Shown: in pieces, positions 1 to 8,400 of the stretch
How the letters are laid out: every line of letters starts with the position of its first letter
Position numbering within the stretch: position 1 is the first letter of the stretch
Source of the DNA: CALAED01 sp937891035
GTDB taxonomy: Bacteria; Actinomycetota; Actinomycetes; Streptosporangiales; Streptosporangiaceae
Reading direction: 5' to 3'
DNA length: 11,002 nt
NCBI GenBank assembly: GCA_035642125.1
Contig: DASQSZ010000308.1
Coordinates: 1 to 11,002 of the forward strand
Notes under the pieces: generated by a model
What the model was told of the DNA's origin: nothing
The model's input: the letters and a program-made list of their open reading frames with translations, nothing else
Database searches by the model: none
Program-made: the position numbers and the translations under genes

Positions 1-1
1 C

Positions 2-730
2 AGACACGGCCTCGGCGACGGCTCCGACCTGTCCCGGATCAAGCGGCAGCAGCAGTTCCTCGGCTCGGTCGCCAACAAGGCGCTCAGCGCCGGCGTGCTC
101 GCCAATCCCGGCAAGCTGGCGCGGCTGCTCAACGCCGGCACCAAGTCGCTGACGACCGACGAAAGTCTTGACGTCCCGTCGATGCTCAGGCTCGGTCAGA
201 GCCTGCAGGGCATCACCTCCGGCCGGATCCGCTTCATCACCGTCCCGTTCGGCGCCTACGCGCCCGACCCCAACCGGGTCACGCTGCGCCAGCCGGCGGC
301 CAACACGTTCTTCAGCCAGATCCGCAACGACAAGGGCATCCAGGAGCAGCCCAAGACGGCGACGCCGAAGGTGCCGCCGAGCCAGGTCAGTGTGCGGGTC
401 CTCAACGGCGGCGGCGTGCCCGGCCAGGCGCAGCGGGTCGCCGACCAGCTGAAGGAGCAGGGCTACAAGGTCGTCGCCGTCGGCAACGCGCCCGGCGGCA
501 GCGGCGGCGGGACCAAGGTGTTGTTCGGCCCCGGCGCCGAGGCGGCGGCCGCGACCCTGGCCGGCATCGTGCCGGGGGTCCGTCCCGCGCCCCGGACGGC
601 GGGCGCCGAAGGGGTCGTCGACCTGATCATCGGCTCGAATTGGACCGCCCTGAAGACCACGCAGCGGGCCTCCATCCCTCAGCAGCAGGGCGAAATCCGC
701 GCGAATCAGAACATCTGCAAAAGCACGTGA
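2..730 (+). CDS. LCP (LytR-CpsA-Psr) family cell-wall polymer ligase, C-terminal part with LytR_C domain (5' end outside window)
   Basis: The reading frame is open from the left edge, so only the last 242 residues are visible. The first residues read RHGLGDGSDLSRIKRQQQFL, which matches the end of the LCP catalytic domain (conserved Arg, Asp/Arg and RQQ motif). A linker follows, then from about residue 122 to 225 a LytR_C-type domain beginning VSVRVLNGGGVPG and continuing through QAQRVADQLKEQGYKV to DLIIGSNW. LCP enzymes are membrane-anchored extracytoplasmic phosphotransferases that move undecaprenyl-linked polymers such as wall teichoic acid onto peptidoglycan. The N-terminal membrane helix and catalytic arginines lie upstream of the window. 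An internal GTG at 95 is a valine codon inside the domain, not a start. The downstream teichoic-acid-type polymerases fit a role in attaching their product, but the exact substrate is inferred. Confidence 0.88.
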   Translation, partial: RHGLGDGSDLSRIKRQQQFLGSVANKALSAGVLANPGKLARLLNAGTKSLTTDESLDVPSMLRLGQSLQGITSGRIRFITVPFGAYAPDPNRVTLRQPAANTFFSQIRNDKGIQEQPKTATPKVPPSQVSVRVLNGGGVPGQAQRVADQLKEQGYKVVAVGNAPGGSGGGTKVLFGPGAEAAAATLAGIVPGVRPAPRTAGAEGVVDLIIGSNWTALKTTQRASIPQQQGEIRANQNICKST

Positions 731-737
731 GAGTTCT

Positions 738-746
738 TGTTAAGGT
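738..746 (+). promoter_or_regulatory. Possible extended -10 promoter upstream of the acyltransferase pair
   Basis: The bases TGTTAAGGT match the extended -10 pattern TGN-TANNNT. A start about 6-7 nt downstream would fall at 752-753, at the foot of the hairpin at 750-776. No convincing -35 element is visible. It is a short match and could be chance, but it sits in the only gap between the LCP gene and the acyltransferases. Confidence 0.25.
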
Positions 747-749
747 CGA

Positions 750-776
750 TCCGGTCCCGTGCCCCCAGGGACCGGA
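750..776 (+). promoter_or_regulatory. Perfect 9-bp hairpin covering the acyltransferase ribosome-binding site
   Basis: The left arm TCCGGTCCC (750-758) is exactly complementary to the right arm GGGACCGGA (768-776), with a 9-nt loop. The right arm contains most of the GGAG Shine-Dalgarno sequence (774-777) of the gene starting at 785. In RNA the hairpin would therefore hide the ribosome-binding site. No run of T follows, so a classical intrinsic terminator is less likely, although a T-less actinobacterial terminator after the LCP gene cannot be excluded. Confidence 0.5.
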
Positions 777-784
777 GTGAACCC

Positions 785-1912
785 ATGACACAAATCGCAC
801 CATCCGTCGTCCCCCCGCACGTCAGGTCCGTCGCGCCCGATACCGACGCCGACCACGAGCATCAGCGGCGCGACGACGCCGCCCCGCGCAAGCGGCGGGA
901 CGCGCATCTGGACAACGCGAAGTTCTTCGGCGTGATCCTCGTGGTGTGCGGGCATGTGCTCGAGGACCTGCGCGACGCCACCGGCGCGCACGCGCTGTAC
1001 CTGTTCATCTACATGTTCCACATGCCGCTGTTCATCGTGCTGGCCGGTCACTTCTCGCGCAGCTTCACCTTTTCCGCCGGCAAGGCGCGCAAGCTCATCA
1101 CCAGCCTCGCCGTGCCGTACATCATCTTCGAGGTCGCCTTCGCCTACTACCGGTGGCTGCTCGGCGTCGCCGACAAGCCGACCGTGTCGCTGCTCGACCC
1201 CTACTTCGTGACGTGGTTCCTGATCGCGTTGTTCGTGTGGCGACTGTCCACGCCAGTGTGGCAGCAACTGCGCTGGCCCATCGGGGTGGCGGTGGCGATC
1301 TCGGTGCTGTCGGGCACCGCCGCCCTGCCCACGACGATGGACCTGTACCGCATGCTCGGGCTGCTGCCGTTCTTCGTCATCGGGCTCATGCTCAAGCCGG
1401 AGCACTTTGAGCTGCTCAAACGGCCGATGGTGCGCCTCGCGGGCGCGTTGGTGCTGGTCGGCGGCCTCGTCGTGGCCAACATCGTGCATCGGCGGATGAC
1501 GACCGAGTGGGCGCTGTGGCGGATGGGCTTCGACGACCTGCACGTGAGCAACTTCACCGGCTCCGTCATGCGGCTCGGCATGCTGCTGGCCGGCGCGATA
1601 TTGGTGGCGGCGTTCCTCGCCGTGGTGCCCGGCCGGCACTCCTGGTACACCCGCCTCGGCGGCGCGACCATGTACGCCTACCTGCTGCACGGCTTCGGCA
1701 CCAAGCTGATGGAGGCCAAGGGCTGGTACGACCCGGCCTGGCTGCACACGGTGCCCGGCGTGGCGGTGGCGATGGCGGCCGCCGCGGGCTTCGCCGTGTT
1801 GCTCATGACCGCCCCGGTGCGGCGCGTTACCCGCTGGGCCGTATCCCCGGCGATCGCCTGGATCTTCACGAGGCCGGGAACGTACGCCGGTACGCCCCGG
1901 ACAGGCCCATGA
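785..1912 (+). CDS. Membrane acyltransferase 3 family protein (NolL-like O-acetyltransferase), first of a tandem pair
   Basis: A polytopic inner-membrane protein of 375 residues. After a 40-residue charged cytoplasmic tail comes the acyltransferase_3 signature: LDNAKFFGVILVVCGH with His57, then YLFIYMFHMPLF with His79, and RSFTF followed by GKARKLIT. Several hydrophobic helices follow to the C-terminus. The pattern resembles fucose 4-O-acetylase/NolL-type enzymes, which acylate sugars or polymers using an acyl donor supplied across the membrane. The ATG at 785 is chosen because GGAGTG lies just upstream; an in-frame TTG at 737 would add 16 residues but lies before that site. The gene aligns almost without gaps to the next one, roughly half of residues identical by eye. 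Given the teichoic-acid-type neighbours, O-acetylation of a wall polymer is the likely role. The substrate cannot be read from sequence. Confidence 0.87.
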   Translation: MTQIAPSVVPPHVRSVAPDTDADHEHQRRDDAAPRKRRDAHLDNAKFFGVILVVCGHVLEDLRDATGAHALYLFIYMFHMPLFIVLAGHFSRSFTFSAGKARKLITSLAVPYIIFEVAFAYYRWLLGVADKPTVSLLDPYFVTWFLIALFVWRLSTPVWQQLRWPIGVAVAISVLSGTAALPTTMDLYRMLGLLPFFVIGLMLKPEHFELLKRPMVRLAGALVLVGGLVVANIVHRRMTTEWALWRMGFDDLHVSNFTGSVMRLGMLLAGAILVAAFLAVVPGRHSWYTRLGGATMYAYLLHGFGTKLMEAKGWYDPAWLHTVPGVAVAMAAAAGFAVLLMTAPVRRVTRWAVSPAIAWIFTRPGTYAGTPRTGP

Positions 1913-3021
1913 CCGCCCAGGACACGGAACAGCCGGCGACCGCCACCGCACCGGCCGCTCCGACGACTCCAGCGCCACCGACGCCGGAGGCGGGGGAAGC
2001 GCGGGCGGCCGGGGGGCGGCCGGTCAAGACACGTGACCCGTTCTTCGACAACGCGAAGTTCCTCGCGATCGTCCTCGTGGTGATGGGGCACGCGATCGAG
2101 CCGCTGCGCGACACGCGCGAGGCGCACGCGCTCTACCTGTTCGTCTACCTGTTCCACATGCCGGTGTTCATCATCATCACCGGCTACTTCTCGCGAAGCT
2201 TCACCTTCTCCAGCGGGAAGGCGCGCAAGCTCATCACCAACATCGCCGTCCCGTACGTCATCTTCGAGACGGCCTACTCGGTCTTCCGCTGGGCGGCCGG
2301 CGGCAAGGCCTTCGAGATCAGTCTGCTGGCCCCGGTCTGGCTGACCTGGTTCTTGATGGCCGCGTTCTTCTGGCGGCTGTCCACGCCGGTCTGGCAGCAG
2401 CTGCGCTGGCCGATCTCCATCGCGGTCCTCATCGCCCTGCTGTCCGGCATGAACCAGCTGCCGAGCACGTTCGAGATGCATCGCACGCTCGGTCTGTTGC
2501 CGTTCTTCGTCGTCGGGCTGAAGCTCGAACCAAAGCATTTCGCGCTGCTGCGCAAACCGGCGTGCCGCCTGCTGGCCGGTGCGGTGCTGGCCGGCGGGGT
2601 GGTCGTCGCGTTCGCGGTGCACGGCCACATGTCGATCGAATGGGCGTACTGGCGCCACGGCAACGACTACCTCGGTGTCAGCGAGCTCACCGGCACCGCG
2701 ATGCGCCTGGGCATGCTGGCCGCGAGTTTGGTGCTGTCGGCGGCGTTCCTCGCGCTGGTGCCGGCGCGGGCCACGTGGTTCACCGGGCTCGGCGCGGCCA
2801 CGCTGTACGCGTATCTGCTGCACGGCTTCCCCGTGAAGCTGGCCGGCTACGAGCACTGGTACGGTGCCGACTGGCTGCACGGGCCCGCCGGGGTCGCCGC
2901 GGTGGGGGCGCTCGCCGTGCCGCTGACGATCGTGCTCACTCAGCCGACGGTGCGGAAACGGCTGCGCTGGGCGGTGGAACCGGCGCTATCGTGGGCTTTC
3001 AGGCCACTGCGCCGACCCTGA
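1909..3021 (+). CDS. Membrane acyltransferase 3 family protein, second of a tandem pair
   Basis: A 370-residue paralogue of the preceding gene. The start ATG at 1909 overlaps the previous stop as ATGA, a translational-coupling arrangement; no good Shine-Dalgarno sequence precedes it, which supports coupling. Residues 1-45 are a Pro/Ala/Thr-rich cytoplasmic tail unlike that of the first copy. The core then begins with FFDNAKFLAIVLVVMGH (His61), FHMPVF (His83), RSFTF and GKARKLIT, and continues with multiple hydrophobic helices, including a RLSTPVWQQLRWPI segment identical in both copies. The shared core and divergent tails indicate an old local duplication with both copies kept intact. They could acylate different positions of one polymer or work as a heteromer. 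An upstream in-frame start at 1507 lies inside the first gene and is rejected. Confidence 0.86.
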   Translation: MTAQDTEQPATATAPAAPTTPAPPTPEAGEARAAGGRPVKTRDPFFDNAKFLAIVLVVMGHAIEPLRDTREAHALYLFVYLFHMPVFIIITGYFSRSFTFSSGKARKLITNIAVPYVIFETAYSVFRWAAGGKAFEISLLAPVWLTWFLMAAFFWRLSTPVWQQLRWPISIAVLIALLSGMNQLPSTFEMHRTLGLLPFFVVGLKLEPKHFALLRKPACRLLAGAVLAGGVVVAFAVHGHMSIEWAYWRHGNDYLGVSELTGTAMRLGMLAASLVLSAAFLALVPARATWFTGLGAATLYAYLLHGFPVKLAGYEHWYGADWLHGPAGVAAVGALAVPLTIVLTQPTVRKRLRWAVEPALSWAFRPLRRP

Positions 3022-3176
3022 TCGACTTTCCTTGTAGCATGCCGCGGGTCTAAGGACTTTATGCATTTCAGTTAACACCACATAACATGCCCATTGCCGC
3101 CCCACGTCGGCGGGATGATCTGTTGGAGTATCCCCTCTCCATGGAGAGCCCCCGACCAACCGTGGAAAACCAACTG
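3022..3176 (+). promoter_or_regulatory. AT-richer intergenic region, probable promoter and leader for the two polymerase genes
   Basis: This 155-bp gap is clearly less GC-rich than its flanks, most strongly at 3050-3090. A TANNNT-type -10 candidate, TAACAT, lies at 3083-3088, with no recognisable -35. GGAG at 3125-3128 lies 12 nt before an alternative ATG at 3141. No terminator hairpin follows the acyltransferase stop. A separate promoter for the downstream pair is plausible but unproven. Confidence 0.3.
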
Positions 3177-5423
3177 ATGAACGCCGCTGACAGCGACAAC
3201 CAGATCACCTTGAGCGTGGTGGTGCCCGTCCACCGGGTCCAGGGTTACCTCCGCGAATGCCTCCACTCGATTCTCGACGAAGCCGGCCCCAACCTCGAGG
3301 TCATCGCCATCGATGACAAATCGCCCGACGGGTGCGGCGAGATCCTCGACGAGTTCGCCGAACGCGACTCCCGTGTCCGGGTCAAGCATCTAGCGGAGAA
3401 CGTCGGTCTCGGCGAGGCGCGCAACATCGGCCTCGAGATGGCCTCCGGCGCGTACGTCTGGTTCGTCGACAGCGACGACTCGCTGCCCGCCGGCACGATG
3501 CCCGCGGTGTTCGAGCGGCTGGCCGAGACCAGGCCCGACGTCCTGATGATCGATTACGCGCGGACGTACTGGACGGGCCGGGCCAACCGCAACGTGCTGC
3601 AGCAGCTGTTCCGCGTGCCCGACTCACCCGAGGTCTTCACCCTGCGGGAACGCCCCGACCTGCTGCAGATCCTGCCCTTCGCGTGGAACAGGGTTATCCG
3701 CCGCGAGTTCCTGCTCGATCTCGGTCTGCGCTTCACCAAGGGCTTCTACGAGGACTCGCCGGTGTCCTACCCGGTCCTGCTGGCCGCCGAGCGCATCAGC
3801 ATGCTGGACCGGGTCTGCTACCACTACCGCCAGCGCCGCTCCGGGCAGTCGATCACCAAGACGCGCAACGCCAAGCACCTCGACGTCTTCGGGCAGTACG
3901 AAAAGATCTGGGCCTTCATCAACGGCATGGGCCAGGCGGCCGACGACTTCCGGGCGATCATGTTCGACCGGATGATGTGGCACCTGCTCATCGTGTTCGC
4001 CAAGAAGGACCGCGTCCCGAGCCACCTGCGCCGGGAGTTCTTCGCCGGCATGCACGGGCTCTACCGGCACCGGCCGGCCGACCACGTCGTGCCGGCCGGT
4101 CTGCAGGGCATCAAGTACCGTCTCGTCGAGCGCGACGCGTACCGGCTGTTCAGCCTCCTCAAGGTGGCCAACCTCGGCCGGATCTTGGTGCACGGCCGGT
4201 TCCGCGGCGTGCGCAGGGTGTCGCGGCGGGTGGCGCGGGTGGCCAGGCGGCAGGTCAAGCGGGCCTACTACCGCATCCAGCTGCGGCTGCCGATGGACGA
4301 CAAGCTCGCGGTGTACGCCTCGTACTGGTACCGCGGCTATTCGTGCAACCCTCAGGCGATCTACGAGCGGGCCGTCGAGCTGGCGCCGCACGTCAAAGGC
4401 GTGTGGGTGGTGCGCAAGAGCGCGCGCGCACAGCTGCCGGACGGCGTGCCGTGCGTCGTGGACGGCACCTGGGCGTACTACCGGCTGCTGGCGCGGGCGA
4501 AGTACCTCATCAACAACGTCAACTTCCCTGACGAGATCATCAAGCGGCGCGGCTCGGTGCACCTGCAGACACAGCACGGCACGCCGCTGAAGACCATGGG
4601 CCTCGACCAAATGAACTTCCCGGTCGGCGCAGCCGACATGGACTTCGACGAGCTGCTGCGCCGCTCCGACCGGTGGGATTATCTGCTGTCGGCCAACCCG
4701 CTGACCACCGAGGTGTGGAACCGCGTCTTCCCGTGCCGGTACGAGATGCTGGAGTACGGCTATCCGCGCAACGACCGCTTCTTCGCGGTGACGGACGACG
4801 ATGTCGCCCGGTTGCGCGCCGAGTACGGCATCCCCGAGGGCAAGACGGCGATCTTGTACGCCCCCACGCATCGTGACTACATGGCGAGATTCGAGCCGAT
4901 GTTCGACATCGGGCGGTTCGTTCGCGAGGTCGGCGACGACTACGTGCTGCTGCTCCGCGCGCACTACTTCTATCCGCGCAAGGACCTGGCCCGGATCCAG
5001 GGGTGGCCGGAGGGCCGGGTGATCGACGTGTCGGCGCACTCGTCGATCGAGAATCTGTGCGTGGCCTCCGACGCGCTGCTCACCGACTATTCGTCGATCA
5101 TGTTCGACTACGCGAACCTCGACAAGCCGATCGTGATCTACGCCAATGACTGGGACGCCTACAAGCGGACCCGCGGCGTGTACTTCGAGCTGCCCGAGGA
5201 GTCCCCCGGCACGGTGGCCATGACCGAAGACGAGCTCATCGAGGCCTTCCGCGGCGGCGCCTACCGGGGCGACATCGCGGCCAAGGCGCGCGCGGAGTTC
5301 CGCCGCCGGTTCTGCCGCTACGACGACGGCCGCGCCGCCGAACGGGTCGTCCGCAAGGTCTTCCTCGGCACGCAGCCGCCGCATCCCGACCGCCTGCCGG
5401 CGGGCGACGAGGGTCAGAAATAG
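3177..5423 (+). CDS. Bifunctional GT2 glycosyltransferase / CDP-glycerol glycerophosphotransferase (TagF-like teichoic acid polymerase)
   Basis: A fused two-domain enzyme of 748 residues from this start. Residues about 11-240 form a GT-A family 2 domain: LSVVVPVHR strand, the acidic pair in AIDDKSPDG (D46, D47) and the metal-binding motif FVDSDDS (residues 98-101). A very basic helical segment (about 338-370) follows and could rest on the membrane. From about 375 comes the Glyphos_transf domain: YSCNPQAIYE, QHGTPLK (His467), GYPRND, a second conserved His596 in LLLRAH and TDYSSIMFDYA (from T636). TagF-type enzymes add glycerol- or ribitol-phosphate units from a CDP donor to lipid-linked teichoic acid at the cytoplasmic membrane face. 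In-frame ATGs exist at 3087 and 3141, but the third-position G/C bias begins only after 3177, so that start is preferred; the 3141 start has GGAG upstream and remains possible. The next gene starts 4 nt after the stop. Confidence 0.88.
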   Translation: MNAADSDNQITLSVVVPVHRVQGYLRECLHSILDEAGPNLEVIAIDDKSPDGCGEILDEFAERDSRVRVKHLAENVGLGEARNIGLEMASGAYVWFVDSDDSLPAGTMPAVFERLAETRPDVLMIDYARTYWTGRANRNVLQQLFRVPDSPEVFTLRERPDLLQILPFAWNRVIRREFLLDLGLRFTKGFYEDSPVSYPVLLAAERISMLDRVCYHYRQRRSGQSITKTRNAKHLDVFGQYEKIWAFINGMGQAADDFRAIMFDRMMWHLLIVFAKKDRVPSHLRREFFAGMHGLYRHRPADHVVPAGLQGIKYRLVERDAYRLFSLLKVANLGRILVHGRFRGVRRVSRRVARVARRQVKRAYYRIQLRLPMDDKLAVYASYWYRGYSCNPQAIYERAVELAPHVKGVWVVRKSARAQLPDGVPCVVDGTWAYYRLLARAKYLINNVNFPDEIIKRRGSVHLQTQHGTPLKTMGLDQMNFPVGAADMDFDELLRRSDRWDYLLSANPLTTEVWNRVFPCRYEMLEYGYPRNDRFFAVTDDDVARLRAEYGIPEGKTAILYAPTHRDYMARFEPMFDIGRFVREVGDDYVLLLRAHYFYPRKDLARIQGWPEGRVIDVSAHSSIENLCVASDALLTDYSSIMFDYANLDKPIVIYANDWDAYKRTRGVYFELPEESPGTVAMTEDELIEAFRGGAYRGDIAAKARAEFRRRFCRYDDGRAAERVVRKVFLGTQPPHPDRLPAGDEGQK

Positions 5424-5427
5424 TCCC

Positions 5428-8400
5428 ATGCCCGACCTCATCAGCGTCATCATCGTGCCCGCGGGCGATCCCGAGCAGGTCTCGGCGACCCTCGATTCGC
5501 TCGCCGCCCAGACTCATCGCGACCTCGAGGTCCTGGTGGTCGGCAGGTCAGGACCCGACGACCATCTGCCGGCCATCGAGCTGCCCGACGAGCGGTTCCG
5601 GCTGCTTGAGGCCGGGCCCATAACCCGGGGCGCCGCCCGCAATCTGGGCGCGGCCGCGGCGAGCGGCGACTACCTCGCCTTCGCCGACGCCGGTGACGTG
5701 CTGCCCGCCGAGGCCTACCAACTGCTCGTGGAGTCACTGGCGCGGACCGGATCGCGATTCGCCGCCGGCAACGTACGGGTGCGCGGCGAGTCCGCCACCA
5801 CGCAGTCCTGGCTGCACCGCGACGCCTTCCGCACCTCGCGCCGGGGCGTCCACATCCGGCGGTTCCCGCCGCTCTGGAACGACCGGTACGTCACCAACAA
5901 GGTCTTCCGGCGGTCGTTTTGGACCGAGTGCGCCTTGGCCTTCCCCGACTCCGGGCGCTATGACGACCTGGCCGTCGCGATCGAGGCGCACTTTTTGGCC
6001 GACGCCGTCGACCTGGTGGGACGGGCCGTCGTGCACCGGCGTGACCCCGTGTCGGTGCCGCCGACCACCGACCTCCGGGAGATCACCGACGGGTTCGCCG
6101 CCGTCGCGTCGGTCGCGACGCGGCTGGACGGCCGCTGGCGGGCCAAGGAGCGGCGGCGCTTCACCGAAACGGTGCTCGACCGCGAGCTGCGCGCCTTCCT
6201 CGACGCGCTGCCCGACTCGGCCGACGAGGTGCGGGCGCACGTCATCGCGCTGGCCGCCCCGTACGCCAACCGCGTCGAGCCGCGGGTCCTCCGCCGGCTC
6301 CCGGCGCTGACCCGGCTGAAGTGGCATCTGGCGGGGCGCGAGCGGACGACCGAACTGGTCAAGGTCGTCCGGTTCGAGCGCGGCAAGACCACGGCGTCGA
6401 TCGTCCGCAAAGGCCTGCACCGCTACGTCGTCTACCCGTACTGGAAGGACAAGAAGCTGGCGATCCCGCCCACGGTCTACCGGGCGAGGAACGAGGTGTC
6501 GCTACGCGGCAGGCTGCACGAGGTCGCCTGGCAGGACGGCAAGTTGCACATCACCGGCGAGGCGTACATCAACTCGGTGAGCATGCGGCGCCGCTGGACA
6601 TCGGCCAAGGCGATCGCGCTGCGCGCCGGCAGGCGCACGCTCGTGGTGCGGGCCAGGCAGCGGACGGCGACGACCGGCGGCGGCACGTCGGGGGGGTGGA
6701 CGTGGTTCAGCGCCACGATCGACCCCAAACGGTTGCGCGGGCGCGGCGGTTGGACCGACGAGACCTGGAAGGCGCGGGCCGCGGTGTTCAACACCGGGGT
6801 GTTCCGGCATGGCCCGCTGCGCGGCGGCGGCTCTGGCAGCGGCGCCCACCCCCCGTACCACTACCTGGCCGACGACGTACGGATCGTGCCGGTCATCGAA
6901 GACGGCGTCTTCCAGATCAAGGTCGAGCGGGTCCGCGCCAAGGTCACCGGTCTTCGCTGGATGGGCGAAGAACTCGAGGTCAGCGGGGTCGTGACCGACG
7001 GCACTCCGACCGGGCTGCGGTTCGCGCGCGGCGAGGACGCCGAGACGGTGCCGGCCGCCGAGGTCGACGGCGGGCGGTTCCGCGTTACCGTGCCGCTCTC
7101 CCTGTTCAGGGCCGACGGCCCGGACCCGGCGGCGATCGACGACACCCGGACCTGGACGGTGTCGGTGTCGGTCAAGGGCCGCCGCTCGATCCCGCTGGTG
7201 ATGGGCGCCGACGAGAGCGGCGCGGTGCGCACGCTGAAGGGCGACGTCGAGGCGATCGCCGAGCCGAACGCCGGCGGCTACCTGCGCGTGCGGGTCCGCA
7301 CCGCACGGCTGCTCGTGACCGGCCTGTCCTGGGCCGCCGACGGCACGCTGACCGTGACCGGCGCGCACCCGTCGCACGCGCGCGGCGAGATCGTGCTGCG
7401 CGGGCGCGGCCGACGCCGGGAACTCGCGTACGCCTTCACCGACGGGTCGGCCGCCCTGCCCGCCGCGAGCGTGACCACGCTCGCCGGCGTGCTGCCGCTG
7501 CGCGCGGGAAAGTGGGACGTCTTGTTTCGGCCGGCCGCCGGCGACCGTGCCCTCGCGGTGTCCCTGGACCCCGGCGCGGCCGCGGCGCTGCCGCTGTCGG
7601 CCGAGGTGGCCCGGCGCGGCTACACGGCGGAAAACCACCGCGGCCGGCTCGTGCTCGCCGTGACCGGCGACGTGCGCGCCGAAGAGCGCGCCGCGGAGCC
7701 GAAGCTGCGCGAGCAGGCCTATCGCAAGGTGGCGCGCACGGGCCTGAAGGATCAGGTCCTCTACTCGTGCTTCGGCGGCCGCCAGTACTCCTGCAACCCG
7801 CGCGCCATCCACGAGGAGATGGCGCGGCAGCACGTCGACATCCCGCAGCTATGGGTGGTGGGCGACCAGCAGGCCGCGCTGCCGGAGACCGTGACGCCGG
7901 TCCGGCTGCACGGCCAGGAATGGCACGAGGCGATGGCCGCCAGCCGTTACATCGTGACAAACCATCGCATCGGCGACTGGTTCCAGCGCCACCCTGACCA
8001 GATCGTCCTGCAGACTTGGCACGGCACCCCGCTGAAAAAGATCGGCCGGGATGTCAAGGAGGTCCACTTCGCGTACGCCCCGGGCATGAAGCAGGCGCTG
8101 CAGGGCGCGGCGAACTACCCCAAGCTGCCGGAGTGGAGCCACCTGCTGTCCCCCAACCCGTTCAGCACCGAGATCATGCGGCGGGCGTTCGCGTTCAAGG
8201 GTGAGATCATCGAGTCCGGCTACCCGCGCAACGACGTGCTGTACAGCGCCGACGCCAAGGTGATCGCCGCCTCGGTGCGCGCCCGCATCGGCCTGCCGGC
8301 CGGCAAGCGGGTGGTGCTGTATGCCCCGACCTGGCGGGACGACCAGTTCTACGGCCGGGGCCGCTACAAGTTCGAGATGCCGATCGACCTCGATCGGGCC

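Noticed and set aside
740..1978. Long minus-strand open frame opposite the first acyltransferase
   Set aside because: Its product is rich in His/Arg/Gly/Gln with no family features; it is the usual antisense shadow of a GC-rich gene.
3087..3176. Longer N-terminus of the first TagF fusion from ATG 3087 or 3141
   Set aside because: Codons before 3177 lack the G/C third-position bias and 3087 has no ribosome-binding site; 3141 stays a weaker alternative because of GGAG 12 nt upstream.
3624..5453. 609-codon minus-strand open frame opposite the first TagF fusion
   Set aside because: The plus-strand frame has complete GT2 and TagF motifs; the antisense frame has none and is a codon-bias artefact.
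6321..7997. 558-codon plus-strand frame inside the second TagF fusion
   Set aside because: Arg/Gly/Ala-rich low-complexity product in a shifted frame of a well-supported gene.
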